26,758 nt of DNA. Origin: Actinomycetes bacterium. Its GTDB lineage: Bacteria; Actinomycetota; Actinomycetes; Actinomycetales; Actinomycetaceae. A program made the translations under genes and the position numbers. The first letter of the stretch is position 1. The number at the start of each line of letters is the position of its first letter. Below, piece after piece: positions 16,157 to 24,820 of the stretch. Where the stretch lies: the NCBI GenBank assembly GCA_023389315.1, contig JAEWEQ010000046.1, positions 1 through 26,758 on the forward strand. The letters are read 5' to 3'. The notes under the pieces are model-generated. The model was given only the letters and a program-made list of their open reading frames with translations. It had not been told where the DNA came from and did no database searches.

Positions 16157-16990
16157 CTACCACTCTTCGTGTTCCAAGGGATCCCACACGTAACGATCCC
16201 CGGTATCGAGCATGTCGAGCGCCTCCATTTGGGAAGTGGAAAGCTCGAAGTCAAAGATCTGCAGGTTCTGGGCGTTGCGATCCTCCCGGGAGGACACCGC
16301 GATGGAAGCAATCCCATGCTGGAATGCCCAGCGCAACGCCACCTGCGCGGGCGTGCGCCCCACTTGCTGGGCAATGTTACGCACTAGCACCTGATCCAGC
16401 AGGTTCTCTCGCGGGCCCAAGGGGCGCCACGCCTGCGTGATTATGCCGTGCTGGTCATGGTAGTGACGCAAATCTGCGCGCGCGATAATCGGGTTCAACT
16501 GGATCTGGTTCAGCACCGGCCACACCCCGGTATCAGCGTGGATCTGATCAATATGGTGCGGTAAGAAATTGGAAACCCCAATGTGGCGGGTCTTGCCGGC
16601 CTGCTGCAACGACACCAGTTCCTCCCAGGTCTGGCGATACCGGTCGCGGGAAGGATTAGGCCAGTGAATCAGCGTTAAATCCACGTAATCGAGGCCCAGT
16701 CGCCGCAAGGATTCTTCCAAACCGCGCCCAGTGGCACCACTGCCTTGATCACCGCCAGCGATCTTGGTGGTAATAAACACGTCCTTGCGCGCCACCCCCG
16801 CCTGCTGCAAGGCCGCACCCACCGCCGCTTCGTTACCGTACTGTGCGGCGGTGTCAATCAGGCGGTGCCCACTTTCTAGCGCCGCCGCAAAAAGCTGCGC
16901 CGCTTGGCGGCCCTTATGTGGGGAAGTACCCAAGCCGAAAGCCGGGATCCTGCCACCATCTAACAGGTCGAAAAACTGCAGGTCACTCAC
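16157..16990 (-). CDS. Aldo/keto reductase (AKR family)
   Basis: 277-residue NADPH-dependent oxidoreductase. The catalytic tetrad is complete: Asp46 and Tyr51 in DTAAQYGNE, Lys76 in ITTKI and His109 in LIHWP. The C-terminal cofactor part has the family pattern with IAVSSRED in place of the usual IPKS-type segment. The start is GTG at 16988-16990, with TAGGAG 6 nt before it. Most similar in style to 2,5-diketo-gluconate reductase-like AKR5 members; the substrate is unknown. It lies antisense between comEC and holA, which are usually adjacent in actinobacteria, and ends 2 nt from comEC. Confidence 0.9.
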   Translation of the reverse strand: MSDLQFFDLLDGGRIPAFGLGTSPHKGRQAAQLFAAALESGHRLIDTAAQYGNEAAVGAALQQAGVARKDVFITTKIAGGDQGSGATGRGLEESLRRLGLDYVDLTLIHWPNPSRDRYRQTWEELVSLQQAGKTRHIGVSNFLPHHIDQIHADTGVWPVLNQIQLNPIIARADLRHYHDQHGIITQAWRPLGPRENLLDQVLVRNIAQQVGRTPAQVALRWAFQHGIASIAVSSREDRNAQNLQIFDFELSTSQMEALDMLDTGDRYVWDPLEHEEW

Positions 16991-17119
16991 GTGGAACTCC
17001 TAACCTTGAAACCGGTCAACGCCGCCGTTGGCATTGGTAACACTACCCCCAGCCTACGCATCCCCAACCGGGTGGGCCAGTGCAAACGAAAGTCCCTGCC
17101 ATGTGGCACCCTATAAAGT

Positions 17120-18112
17120 ATGGCAACCACGCGAAAGAAAACTGCGCGGCAACGTCCCGCCAGCAATGAAAAACCCTGGGAAAAGGCCGCCCTCGCCCCG
17201 GTGGTGATGATCCGCGCCGACGAGGGCGTCTTGGCGGACCGGGCCATCGCACAGCTGCGCAACCAAGCTCGCCAGCAAGCCAGCGACGTGGAGATGCACA
17301 GCATCGACTCCAGTGAGTACGAAAGTGGGCGTCTAGCGATCCTCACCTCCCCGTCACTGTTTGGGGAACCGCGGTTCATCGTGCTCACCGGGATGGAAAC
17401 CGCCCGCGAGGAACTAGCCAACGACCTGATTGCCTACCTGCAAAACCCGGACCCGGATTCGTGGGTGGTGCTGCGCTTCGAAGCTGGATCACGGCGGGTG
17501 AAAATGATGGACGCCATCCGCAAAGCCAATGTCCCGGTGTATTTCGCCCCGGAACTAAAATACGCCTCCGACCGGCTCAACTACGTACGATCCTTGGTGC
17601 GCGAAGCGCGCCGACAAATGGATCCCGACGCCGCCACTGCCCTGGTTGACGCCCTGCCCGACGTGGCCGAACTAACCGCCATGACCAACCAGCTGCTGGC
17701 CGACGTGGACGGGCCCATCACCGCCGCCGAGGTACACAAATACCAGGCTGGGCGCATCGAAGCCGACGTGTTCGCCATCATTGACCAGGCGGTGGCCGGG
17801 AACACCGGGCGCGCCCTGGCGCTGCTGCGCCACGGACTGGCGACCGGTCTTAAACCGATGCAACTGCACGGGGCGATTGCCGCGCGCGTGCGTCTGATTG
17901 CGAAACTCTCTAGCGAGAACGCACCCGGATACGCGCAAATGAAGATCCACCCCAGGATGTGGCAAGGGGCCCGCCAACAGGCATGCCGCTACCGCCCACA
18001 CCAGTTGGCACGCATGGTGGAGGCCGTCGCAGCCTGCCAGGCGGACTTGAAGGGACAGTCGAAAGACCCCGAGTATGCGCTGGAAAAAATGATCATGACC
18101 CTTCGTCCCTGA
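17120..18112 (+). CDS. holA: DNA polymerase III delta subunit
   Basis: 330-residue clamp-loader subunit that opens the beta clamp. N-terminal AAA-like domain: APVVMIRADEGVLADRAI (26-43) is the usual HolA opening, then SLFGEPRFIVL (79-89). The later helical domain includes EADVFAIIDQAVAGN, and the C-terminus YALEKMIMTLRP is typical. ATG 17120 has no clear ribosome site; TATAAA lies 3-8 nt upstream, so the start could be further in (for example Met30) or the message leaderless. It follows the com genes, as is standard, apart from the intervening reductase. Confidence 0.92.
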   Translation: MATTRKKTARQRPASNEKPWEKAALAPVVMIRADEGVLADRAIAQLRNQARQQASDVEMHSIDSSEYESGRLAILTSPSLFGEPRFIVLTGMETAREELANDLIAYLQNPDPDSWVVLRFEAGSRRVKMMDAIRKANVPVYFAPELKYASDRLNYVRSLVREARRQMDPDAATALVDALPDVAELTAMTNQLLADVDGPITAAEVHKYQAGRIEADVFAIIDQAVAGNTGRALALLRHGLATGLKPMQLHGAIAARVRLIAKLSSENAPGYAQMKIHPRMWQGARQQACRYRPHQLARMVEAVAACQADLKGQSKDPEYALEKMIMTLRP

Positions 18113-18176
18113 CGGCGAAAGGTTTAGCCGTTAGGCTAGGGGAGAAGAACAACTAGCGAGACCTTGGGAGGACCCA

Positions 18177-19868
18177 ATGGCAGGTGCTCAAAGCGTGAAG
18201 GAAGTCTACGGAACCCCGGTGGTTCCCGGAATCGCCTACGGTGAAGTGGCGTGGGTACAACGCCCGCAAACTCCGCCCGCTAGCGCACCTAAACTCGACC
18301 CCGACAAGCGCGAGGACGAATACCGGCGTTTCGAAGAAGCCACCGAAGTGGTTTCCCAACGCCTCATTGAACGCTCGAAGAACACCGTTGGAACCGCCTC
18401 GGATGTATTGTTCATGACCGCGCAGATGGTGGTTGATAAAAGCTGGCGCAAAGAAGTACAAAAACAGGTCGAGGACGACGGCACCCCCGCGGTGCAAGCC
18501 ACTATGACAGCCACCGAAAAATTCGTGGAACTATTCAAACAAGCCGGGGGCCTTATGGCGGAGCGGGTCACCGACTTACGGGACGTGCGTGACCGCGTGA
18601 TTGCCCACCTGCAGGGAGAACCGGAACCGGGGATCCCCGCCCTCGACCACCCGGTGGTGCTATTCGCCGACGACTTAGCCCCGGCGGACACCGCTGGGCT
18701 GAACCCCGAAAACGTCCTCGCCATCGCCACCGTGCTGGGCGGACCCACCTCTCACACCTCCATCATTGCCCGCCAACTGGGGATCGCCTGCATCGTGGCG
18801 GCCCGCGAACTGGCCAGCATCGAAGCCGGCTCGCGTGTGCTGGTTGACGGGCGCACCGGGCGGATCGAAGTTGACCCGGATGCGCAGGCCGCTGAAGTGG
18901 CGGTGGAAGCTGACGCTAAGCGCCGCGAAGTAGCCAAATCCTGGCAGGGCCCGGGCCGCACCAAGGACGGGGAGGAAGTCCAGCTGCTGGCGAACGTCCA
19001 AGATGGGGACGGGGCGCAGCGCGCCGCTCAGTCGCAGGCCGAGGGCGTGGGGCTATTCCGCACTGAACTGTGCTTCCTGGGGGCTGCGAAAGAACCCAGC
19101 GTGGACCAACAAGCCGACATCTACCGCCCGGTCTTTGAAGCATTCACCGGGAAGAAAGTGGTGGTGCGTACCCTTGATGCTGGCTCCGATAAGCCGGTGG
19201 CGTGGGCCAGCGTACCCGATGAAGAAAACCCCGCCCTGGGGGTGCGTGGGTTGCGTACCTCCGGCATCGACCCCGATCAGTTGCCCCATCAGCTCGATGC
19301 CATCGCGAAAGCCAGTGAGGGTCGCGAAGGTGACACCTGGGTGATGGCTCCGATGGTTTCCACGCTGGCGGAAGCGCGCTGGTTTGCGCAGATGGTGCGC
19401 GAGCGCGACCTGGTGGCGGGCATCATGGTGGAAGTGCCGGCGGCAGCGGTATTGGCCCCCATGTTCCTTAAAGAGGTGGACTTCGTGTCCATCGGCACCA
19501 ATGATTTGACGCAGTACACCATGGCAGCGGACCGGATGAACCCGAACCTGGCGACCTACACTGACCCGTGGCAGCCTGCGGTGCTGGCATTGATTGCGAA
19601 CACCGCGAAAGCCGGGCGAGACCTTAGCAAACCCGTGGGGGTGTGCGGTGAAGCCGCCGCTGACCCACTGCTGGCCTGCGTGCTGTACGGAATGGGAGTT
19701 ACCTCCCTGTCGATGGCGGCTTCAGCTATCGGGGCGGTTGGTGCGCAACTGTCACAGGTAACTGGAGAACAGTGCCGGGAAGCGGCGCGCGCAGTGCTGG
19801 ACTCCGGTAGTGCCGATGAGGCTCGCGCGGCGGCCCGCGCAGTGCTGGAAGCTGGCGACGCGAAGTAG
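18177..19868 (+). CDS. ptsI: PTS Enzyme I (phosphoenolpyruvate-protein phosphotransferase)
   Basis: 563-residue free Enzyme I, which passes phosphate from PEP to HPr. The phospho-acceptor is His193 in GGPTSHTSIIAR. The PEP-binding barrel follows with GVGLFRTELCF, FVSIGTNDLTQY and the catalytic Cys in GVCGEAAADP. The C-terminal tail carries a small ARAVLDSG/ARAVLEAG repeat. ATG 18177 with GGGAGG 5 nt upstream. Between holA and this start lies a small inverted repeat, TAGCC-GTTA-GGCTA (18125-18138). It has its own terminator. The adjacent gene encodes a second Enzyme I domain inside a fusion. Confidence 0.95.
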   Translation: MAGAQSVKEVYGTPVVPGIAYGEVAWVQRPQTPPASAPKLDPDKREDEYRRFEEATEVVSQRLIERSKNTVGTASDVLFMTAQMVVDKSWRKEVQKQVEDDGTPAVQATMTATEKFVELFKQAGGLMAERVTDLRDVRDRVIAHLQGEPEPGIPALDHPVVLFADDLAPADTAGLNPENVLAIATVLGGPTSHTSIIARQLGIACIVAARELASIEAGSRVLVDGRTGRIEVDPDAQAAEVAVEADAKRREVAKSWQGPGRTKDGEEVQLLANVQDGDGAQRAAQSQAEGVGLFRTELCFLGAAKEPSVDQQADIYRPVFEAFTGKKVVVRTLDAGSDKPVAWASVPDEENPALGVRGLRTSGIDPDQLPHQLDAIAKASEGREGDTWVMAPMVSTLAEARWFAQMVRERDLVAGIMVEVPAAAVLAPMFLKEVDFVSIGTNDLTQYTMAADRMNPNLATYTDPWQPAVLALIANTAKAGRDLSKPVGVCGEAAADPLLACVLYGMGVTSLSMAASAIGAVGAQLSQVTGEQCREAARAVLDSGSADEARAAARAVLEAGDAK

Positions 19869-19886
19869 TCTAGGTAGGCATCCTCT

Positions 19887-19940
19887 AAGTTCCCGGCAGG
19901 CGCGTGTGCAGTTAAGGCGCGGCACCTGCCGGGACTTTTT
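19887..19940 (+). terminator. Intrinsic terminator after ptsI
   Basis: AAGTTCCCGGCAGG (19887-19900) pairs with CCTGCCGGGACTT (19925-19937) with one bulge. A nested GCGC pairing lies in the loop, and the stem runs into five T (19936-19940). Confidence 0.85.
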
Positions 19941-20218
19941 AATACCTGAGGGACAGGCAGATTAAGTGATGCTGAAAAAGTGTCAACCCCGCGACCACAC
20001 GAAAGCCGTTAGGAGATTGAACGGCTTTGCGGGTTTGCTCACTAGTTTTAAGCGAAATTAGGATAATAGTCCCCCGGGTAATGTGATCTTCTTGTGCCTA
20101 CAAAAGGTGTCCTCCACAGGTATATACCACCTACCATGGAGCTATGTTCGCGGGCGCATCTCCTCACCGTTAGAGGACCTGCCGCGAGTATTCCCCCAGC
20201 TTAAAGAGAGGAAAAACC
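19941..20218 (+). promoter_or_regulatory. Control region of the EIIA-HPr-EI / EIIBC operon
   Basis: No gene. A two-tier hairpin spans 19985-20036: inner AAAGCCGTT (20002-20010) with AACGGCTTT (20020-20028), outer AACCCCGC with GCGGGTTT. A possible promoter follows, -35 TTGCTC (20035-20040) and -10 TAGGAT (20059-20064), 18 nt apart. About 55 nt further is the palindrome GGTATATACC. The leader runs roughly 150 nt to the GTG start. The hairpin could be a second terminator or a regulatory fold; it is not a recognisable RAT site. Confidence 0.45.
20119..20128. promoter_or_regulatory. GGTATATACC palindrome, dre-like candidate operator
   Basis: A perfect 10-bp palindrome resembling the GGTCTAGACC/GGTATAGACC sites of HutC-type GntR regulators (DasR, NagR), which control pts genes in actinobacteria and bacilli. 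It lies 90 nt before the EIIA-HPr-EI start. No regulator gene is visible, so the assignment is by resemblance only. Confidence 0.4.
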
Positions 20219-22900
20219 GTGAGTGAATCCGACCTCAGGGCGAGCAACGGCAGCGACGACGCTGTCGCAACTGCACAAACAGTTGAACTGCGCGCCCCTC
20301 TAACCGGCGTAATGCTACCGATCGAACAGGTGCCCGACCCCGTGTTTGCCCAAAAAATGGTGGGCGATGGTATCTCCATCGACCCGTTGGGCAATACCTT
20401 GGTTGCACCCGTGGCCGGAGAAATCATCGACATCCAACCCTCCCACCACGCGGTCACTATCCGCACCGCAGAAGGCTTGGAAATCCTCATGCACATCGGT
20501 CTAGACACCGTGCGCTTAGTGGGAGATGGCTTCAAGCCGCTAGCCAAAGAAGGCTCGCAAGTGGCGGTAGGGGACCCCCTGATCGAAATCGACCTAGACG
20601 AAGTGGCCCGCAAAGCCAAGAGCTTGCTCACTCAAGTGGTAATCACCAACGGGGAACTGGTCTCTTCCCTCACACCCGCCACCGGGATGGTGCGCGCCGG
20701 TGAAGACATCGCCCTCACCGTCGTCCTCGCCGCCCCCGCCGCGGGGGGCGAGGACGGGGCCAGTGCTGGTGGCAAAACTGTGGCGTCCCCGGGGATCTTA
20801 GTTCCCAACCCCACCGGTTTGCACGCCCGCCCTGCCTCTACCTTGGCGAACCTGGCGAAGCGTTATCAAAGTGACATCCGGCTGCGGCGCGGGGACGACA
20901 CCGCCAACGCTAAATCCATTGTCGCCATCATGGGCCTGGCGGTGGCCTGCGGACAAAAGGTCACCATCACCGCCCATGGCGCCGACGCTGAAGCCGCGGT
21001 GGCAGAACTGACCCAAGCCGTGAAGGATGGCCTGGGTGAGGACTGTCCGCCGCTGTCGGGCACTGAAGATACCGGCGTTGTCCCCGCCATCAAAGAACCG
21101 GTAGTGGAAAAAGAAACCAAGCCGAAGTCGGGGGATTGGAACCTGCTGGTGGGGGTGAGTGCCTCCCCGGGCCTGAGTATCGGCAACGTGGTGCAGCTGC
21201 GCCGCAAAGACATCCAGGTGGAAGAGTTTGCCGAAGATCACCACAAGGAACGCCGCAAGCTGAACTCCGCTATCGACCGGGCCATCCTCGACTTGTCGGC
21301 CTTGGAACAACGCCTGGAAGAAGAAGCCTCCGCTGATAAGGCCGCGATCTTCGCCGCCCACCGCGAAATCCTGGAAGACCCCGAACTGTTGGACTTGGCA
21401 GTGTCGGCGATCGATAAAGGTAAGTCCGCGCCCTTCGCTTGGCGCGGTGCCTTCACCAACTTCGCCCAGCAGCTGGAAGCCCTGCCCAACGAGATCCTCG
21501 CCGCGCGTGCCAACGACGTGCGCGACGTGGGCCAGCGGGTACTGGAAGAACTCACCGGGCAGCGCTCCGAAACCCCGCAAATGCCGGAAAACGCCATCCT
21601 CATTGCGGAAGAACTAACCCCCTCTGACACTGCGAAACTAGACCGCAGCAAGGTGATCGGGTTCGCCACCACCACCGGTGGGGCATCCTCCCACGTGGCG
21701 ATCATCGCTCGCTCCCTGGACCTGCCGGCAGTGGCCGGTATTGAAGGGAGGGCATTGGATATTGCCGAAGGCACCCTGGTAGTGCTGGACGGTAGCGCCG
21801 GTACCTTACAAACTAATGTCTCCGAAGCAGACGTAGAACGTATCAAGGTACGCACCCAGAAGATCGCCCAGCGCCGCGCCGCCGAAGAAGCTGCCAAGGA
21901 TGAACCAGCCACCACCACCGATGGCACCCGCCTGAAAGTGGTCGCCAACATCGGATGTGTGGCGGACGCGCATGATTCGAAGGACCGCGGCGGTGAAGGC
22001 GTAGGGCTGATGCGCTCGGAGTTCGTCTTCATGGGGCGCTCAACTGCCCCCAGTGAAGCCGAACAGACCCGCGCTTACGCCGAATCCGCCCTCGCCCTGG
22101 GGCCGGGTGAACCCATGGTGATTCGCACCCTGGACGTAGGTGGGGACAAACCACTGACCTACGTTGATATTCCGGTGGAAGAAAATCCGTTCCTGGGGAT
22201 GCGCGGCATTCGCGTGGAACTGGAAGAACCGGAACTGCTGCGCTCTCAACTGCGTGCCATTTTCGCCGCCGCTGACCAAGTGCAGGCTGAACGCGGCCCG
22301 GACGGGGCCCATTTCCACGTCATGTTCCCGATGATCGCCACCGTCGATGACTGGTTGGAAGCTAAAGCCATTTTCGATGAAGAATACGCCCGCGGTGGCT
22401 ACCAGGCCCCGGTATCGTGCGGCATCATGATGGAAGTTCCCTCCGTGGCGGTGATGGCGGAGCAATTCGCCGCCCTCGACGGATGTGACTTCTTCTCCGT
22501 GGGTACCAACGACCTTACTTCCTACGCGCTGGCAATGGACCGCGGACACCCGAAGCTGGCACCCCAGGTGGACCCGTGCAACCCGGCGGTCCTAAGCCTG
22601 ATTGGCTACGCTGCGCGCGCCCTGCATAAGCAGGGTAAGTGGCTGGGCGTGTGCGGTGGGATCGCTTCCGACCCGCAGGCAGTGCCAATCCTGGTGGGAT
22701 TGGGGGTGGATGAGTTCTCTTGCTCGGTTCCGGCCATCCCCAGTGTGAAGGCCACCATCCGTAAATACTCGGTGCCCCAATGCCAAGAACTCGCGAAGTC
22801 CGCTTTGCAGTGTTCCACCCCCCGTCAAGTTCGCGCCCTAGTGCCGAACGAGGACGTAGACCCAGATGCCCAAACCAACCCCGCACCTGCGGCCAAGTAA
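20219..22900 (+). CDS. EIIA-HPr-Enzyme I fusion (multiphosphoryl transfer protein)
   Basis: 893 residues joining three PTS proteins. EIIA of the Glc/Crr type is at about 22-170, with phospho-His92 in LMHIGLDTV and partner His77. HPr is at about 190-280, with His202 in NPTGLHARPAS and the Ser46-like Ser233 in AKSIVAIMGL. Enzyme I is at about 308-870, with His492 in GGASSHVAIIAR, GVGLMRSEFVF, GTNDLTSY and Cys in GVCGGIASDP. The layout is that of NagF-type proteins, so one polypeptide can relay phosphate from PEP to an EIIB. The EIIA-HPr linker (170-190, Ala/Gly-rich) is encoded by a very strong inverted repeat. The start is GTG 20219 with GAGAGG before it. EIIBC follows 9 nt downstream. Confidence 0.93.
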   Translation: MSESDLRASNGSDDAVATAQTVELRAPLTGVMLPIEQVPDPVFAQKMVGDGISIDPLGNTLVAPVAGEIIDIQPSHHAVTIRTAEGLEILMHIGLDTVRLVGDGFKPLAKEGSQVAVGDPLIEIDLDEVARKAKSLLTQVVITNGELVSSLTPATGMVRAGEDIALTVVLAAPAAGGEDGASAGGKTVASPGILVPNPTGLHARPASTLANLAKRYQSDIRLRRGDDTANAKSIVAIMGLAVACGQKVTITAHGADAEAAVAELTQAVKDGLGEDCPPLSGTEDTGVVPAIKEPVVEKETKPKSGDWNLLVGVSASPGLSIGNVVQLRRKDIQVEEFAEDHHKERRKLNSAIDRAILDLSALEQRLEEEASADKAAIFAAHREILEDPELLDLAVSAIDKGKSAPFAWRGAFTNFAQQLEALPNEILAARANDVRDVGQRVLEELTGQRSETPQMPENAILIAEELTPSDTAKLDRSKVIGFATTTGGASSHVAIIARSLDLPAVAGIEGRALDIAEGTLVVLDGSAGTLQTNVSEADVERIKVRTQKIAQRRAAEEAAKDEPATTTDGTRLKVVANIGCVADAHDSKDRGGEGVGLMRSEFVFMGRSTAPSEAEQTRAYAESALALGPGEPMVIRTLDVGGDKPLTYVDIPVEENPFLGMRGIRVELEEPELLRSQLRAIFAAADQVQAERGPDGAHFHVMFPMIATVDDWLEAKAIFDEEYARGGYQAPVSCGIMMEVPSVAVMAEQFAALDGCDFFSVGTNDLTSYALAMDRGHPKLAPQVDPCNPAVLSLIGYAARALHKQGKWLGVCGGIASDPQAVPILVGLGVDEFSCSVPAIPSVKATIRKYSVPQCQELAKSALQCSTPRQVRALVPNEDVDPDAQTNPAPAAK
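20723..20755 (+). repeat. Strong inverted repeat inside the EIIA-HPr linker
   Basis: GTCCTCGCC (20723-20731) pairs perfectly with GGCGAGGAC (20747-20755). Inside, CCCC and GGGG add further pairs. The stem is very G/C rich and encodes only linker residues (about 169-179). The right arm is a copy of the recurring GGCGAGGACGGGGC word and the left arm its reverse complement. Confidence 0.7.
20747..20760 (+). repeat. 14-bp copy of the recurring word, EIIA-HPr linker
   Basis: GGCGAGGACGGGGC, forming the right arm of the inverted repeat described there. Confidence 0.55.
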
Positions 22901-22909
22901 GAGAAGACC

Positions 22910-24661
22910 ATGAGCAGAGCACAAGAAATCGTTGCCGCTGTAGGCGGACCGGAAAACATCACCAGCTTGACCCACTGCGCCACCCGCCTGCGGTTCGAAC
23001 TGGTGGACGCCTCCAAAGTGAGCGTCGAACAAATTGAAGGAATCAACGGGGTGATGGGCGCCGTGCCGCAAGGTGGCAACCGTTTCCAAGTGATTATCGG
23101 TGGCGCCGTGCAAACGGTGTTTAACGAAATCACCGCCCTCCCGGAAATGGCTAAAGCCGGGCAGATGAGTGACGCGGACGTCAAAGCCGCGGCGCGCGCC
23201 AAAGCTAAAGGCAAGTTTGCGTTCGTGGATGCCTTCTTCGAATACTTGTCGGACTCCTTCCGCCCCATCCTGGGCGTGCTGCTGGGCGCATCTTTGATTA
23301 TTGCCTTCGCCGCCGTCCTCGACGCCCTCGGCCTGGTGGACTTCCGCTCCGCCGATAAGGCTGCTGGCTGGGTGTTCGTCGACGCCATGTGGCGTTCGGT
23401 GTTCTACTTCCTGCCCCTGATGGTGGCCTACAACGCGGCGAAGAAACTCGACGTGGACCCGTGGCTCGGCGCCACCGTGATGGGCGCGCTCATGACCCCC
23501 GAGTTCCTCAGCCTGTCTGACAACCCGACCACTAAGTGCACCGAGGTGCTGGGGTCGGAGACTTGCACCGCGAATATCTTCGGCCTGCCCATGCAGCTGC
23601 AAGGCTACGGCGGCCAGGTGTTCGTACCCCTGATGATGGCAGCGGTACTGGCAGTGGTTTACAAACTCCTCAAGCGCGTGTTCCCCGAGAACGTGCAAAT
23701 GGTGTTCGTACCGTTCTTCTCCATGCTGGTGATGATCCCCACCACCGCGTTCCTGATCGGCCCGATCGGCGTATGGCTGGGCTCCACCATCGGGGTGGGC
23801 CTGTCGTGGTTGAACACCAACGCGCCCATCGTATTCGCCATCCTCATCCCCATGCTGTACCCGTTCCTGGTGCCGCTGGGCTTGCACTGGCCGCTGAATG
23901 CCCTGATGCTGATCAACCTCCAGACCCTGGGTTACGACTTCATCCAGGGCCCCATGGGCGCGTGGAACTTCGCCTGTTTCGGCGCCACCGCGGGCGTGCT
24001 GTTCCTCTCCATCCGTGACAAAGACACGGTGATGAAGCAAACCGCCACCGGTGCGCTGATGGCGGGTCTGTTCGGTGGTATTTCCGAGCCCTCCCTATAC
24101 GGTATCCACTTGCGCTTCAAGCGCATCTACCCGCGTATGCTGGTGGGCTGCTTCGTCGGCGGCGTCATCGTCGGCGTGGGCGGCGGCATCGAGACCAGTG
24201 CTTTCGCCTTCACCTCGCTGCTAACCATCCCGGTGTTCGAACCGATGGTGCTGTACGTGATCGCGATTGCGGCGGCGTTCTTCACCTCCATGATCCTGGT
24301 TATCATCTCTGACTACCGCACCCCGGAGCAGAAGGCAGCCGCGCAGGCCGCTGCCCAGCCCGCCGCGCCGGCCGAGCCGCGCGTCGTGGTGGTAGGGGAT
24401 GAACAGTCCAACCGTTCCCAGCAGTGGATCACCGCGCTGGGCGGGGCAGAAAACATCGAGGACGTGGAGCTTATCGCCCAGACCCGGGTGCGGGTAGCGG
24501 TGAAGGACTCCGCCAAGGTCGATACCGCTGCGCTTGAGGCCGCTGGCCTGGCGGGCGCGGTGGAGGTTTCCCCGCAGGTGTGGCACCTGGTGGCTGGTTT
24601 GGAAGCGGATCAATACGCCACTTCCATGTCGCGCCGACTAGGAGCTGCGACCACCGTCTAG
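22910..24661 (+). CDS. PTS sugar EIIBC (Bgl/Suc type) with degenerate second EIIB
   Basis: 583 residues. EIIB is at about 1-78, with phospho-Cys23 in THCATRLRF. EIIC at about 105-465 has several membrane segments and the GGISEPSLYG motif (389-398) of the glucoside/sucrose/trehalose group. An Ala/Pro linker (475-495) leads to a C-terminal domain (about 503-575) that aligns with the N-terminal EIIB: GGAENIEDVELIAQTRVRV against GGPENITSLTHCATRLRF. The phosphorylatable Cys is replaced by Ala523 and the preceding His by Ile, so this copy cannot carry phosphate. There is no EIIA domain; the upstream fusion supplies it. Substrate unknown; a beta-glucoside or related disaccharide is plausible. ATG 22910 follows AGAGAAG. 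Confidence 0.9.
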   Translation: MSRAQEIVAAVGGPENITSLTHCATRLRFELVDASKVSVEQIEGINGVMGAVPQGGNRFQVIIGGAVQTVFNEITALPEMAKAGQMSDADVKAAARAKAKGKFAFVDAFFEYLSDSFRPILGVLLGASLIIAFAAVLDALGLVDFRSADKAAGWVFVDAMWRSVFYFLPLMVAYNAAKKLDVDPWLGATVMGALMTPEFLSLSDNPTTKCTEVLGSETCTANIFGLPMQLQGYGGQVFVPLMMAAVLAVVYKLLKRVFPENVQMVFVPFFSMLVMIPTTAFLIGPIGVWLGSTIGVGLSWLNTNAPIVFAILIPMLYPFLVPLGLHWPLNALMLINLQTLGYDFIQGPMGAWNFACFGATAGVLFLSIRDKDTVMKQTATGALMAGLFGGISEPSLYGIHLRFKRIYPRMLVGCFVGGVIVGVGGGIETSAFAFTSLLTIPVFEPMVLYVIAIAAAFFTSMILVIISDYRTPEQKAAAQAAAQPAAPAEPRVVVVGDEQSNRSQQWITALGGAENIEDVELIAQTRVRVAVKDSAKVDTAALEAAGLAGAVEVSPQVWHLVAGLEADQYATSMSRRLGAATTV

Positions 24662-24672
24662 TGGTCTGATAT

Positions 24673-24717
24673 CGCCGAGGGCGGGTGGCTGCGTAACTGC
24701 ACCACCCGCCCTCGGCG
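24673..24717 (+). terminator. Terminator after the PTS operon
   Basis: A perfect 16-bp G/C-rich stem (24673-24688 with 24702-24717) with a 13-nt loop, followed by TTT. It starts 12 nt after the EIIBC stop. Between it and the rpsT terminator I see no gene. Confidence 0.88.
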
Positions 24718-24820
24718 TTTGTGGTGGTGCTTGGCGAGCGCGCCGGGCTGCGGGGCGGGGCTGGCTAGCGCGGTGGCAGTTACTGGTATGTCACGGTGCC
24801 AGTCGCCGGGCGGGCATACG

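Noticed and set aside
16157..16990. The aldo/keto reductase as part of the hpa or bet pathway
   Set aside because: It is kilobases away, without the shared box, and no step in either pathway needs it.
20081..20101. TGTGA half-site suggesting a Crp/GlxR box
   Set aside because: The second half TCACA is missing, so there is no proper palindrome.
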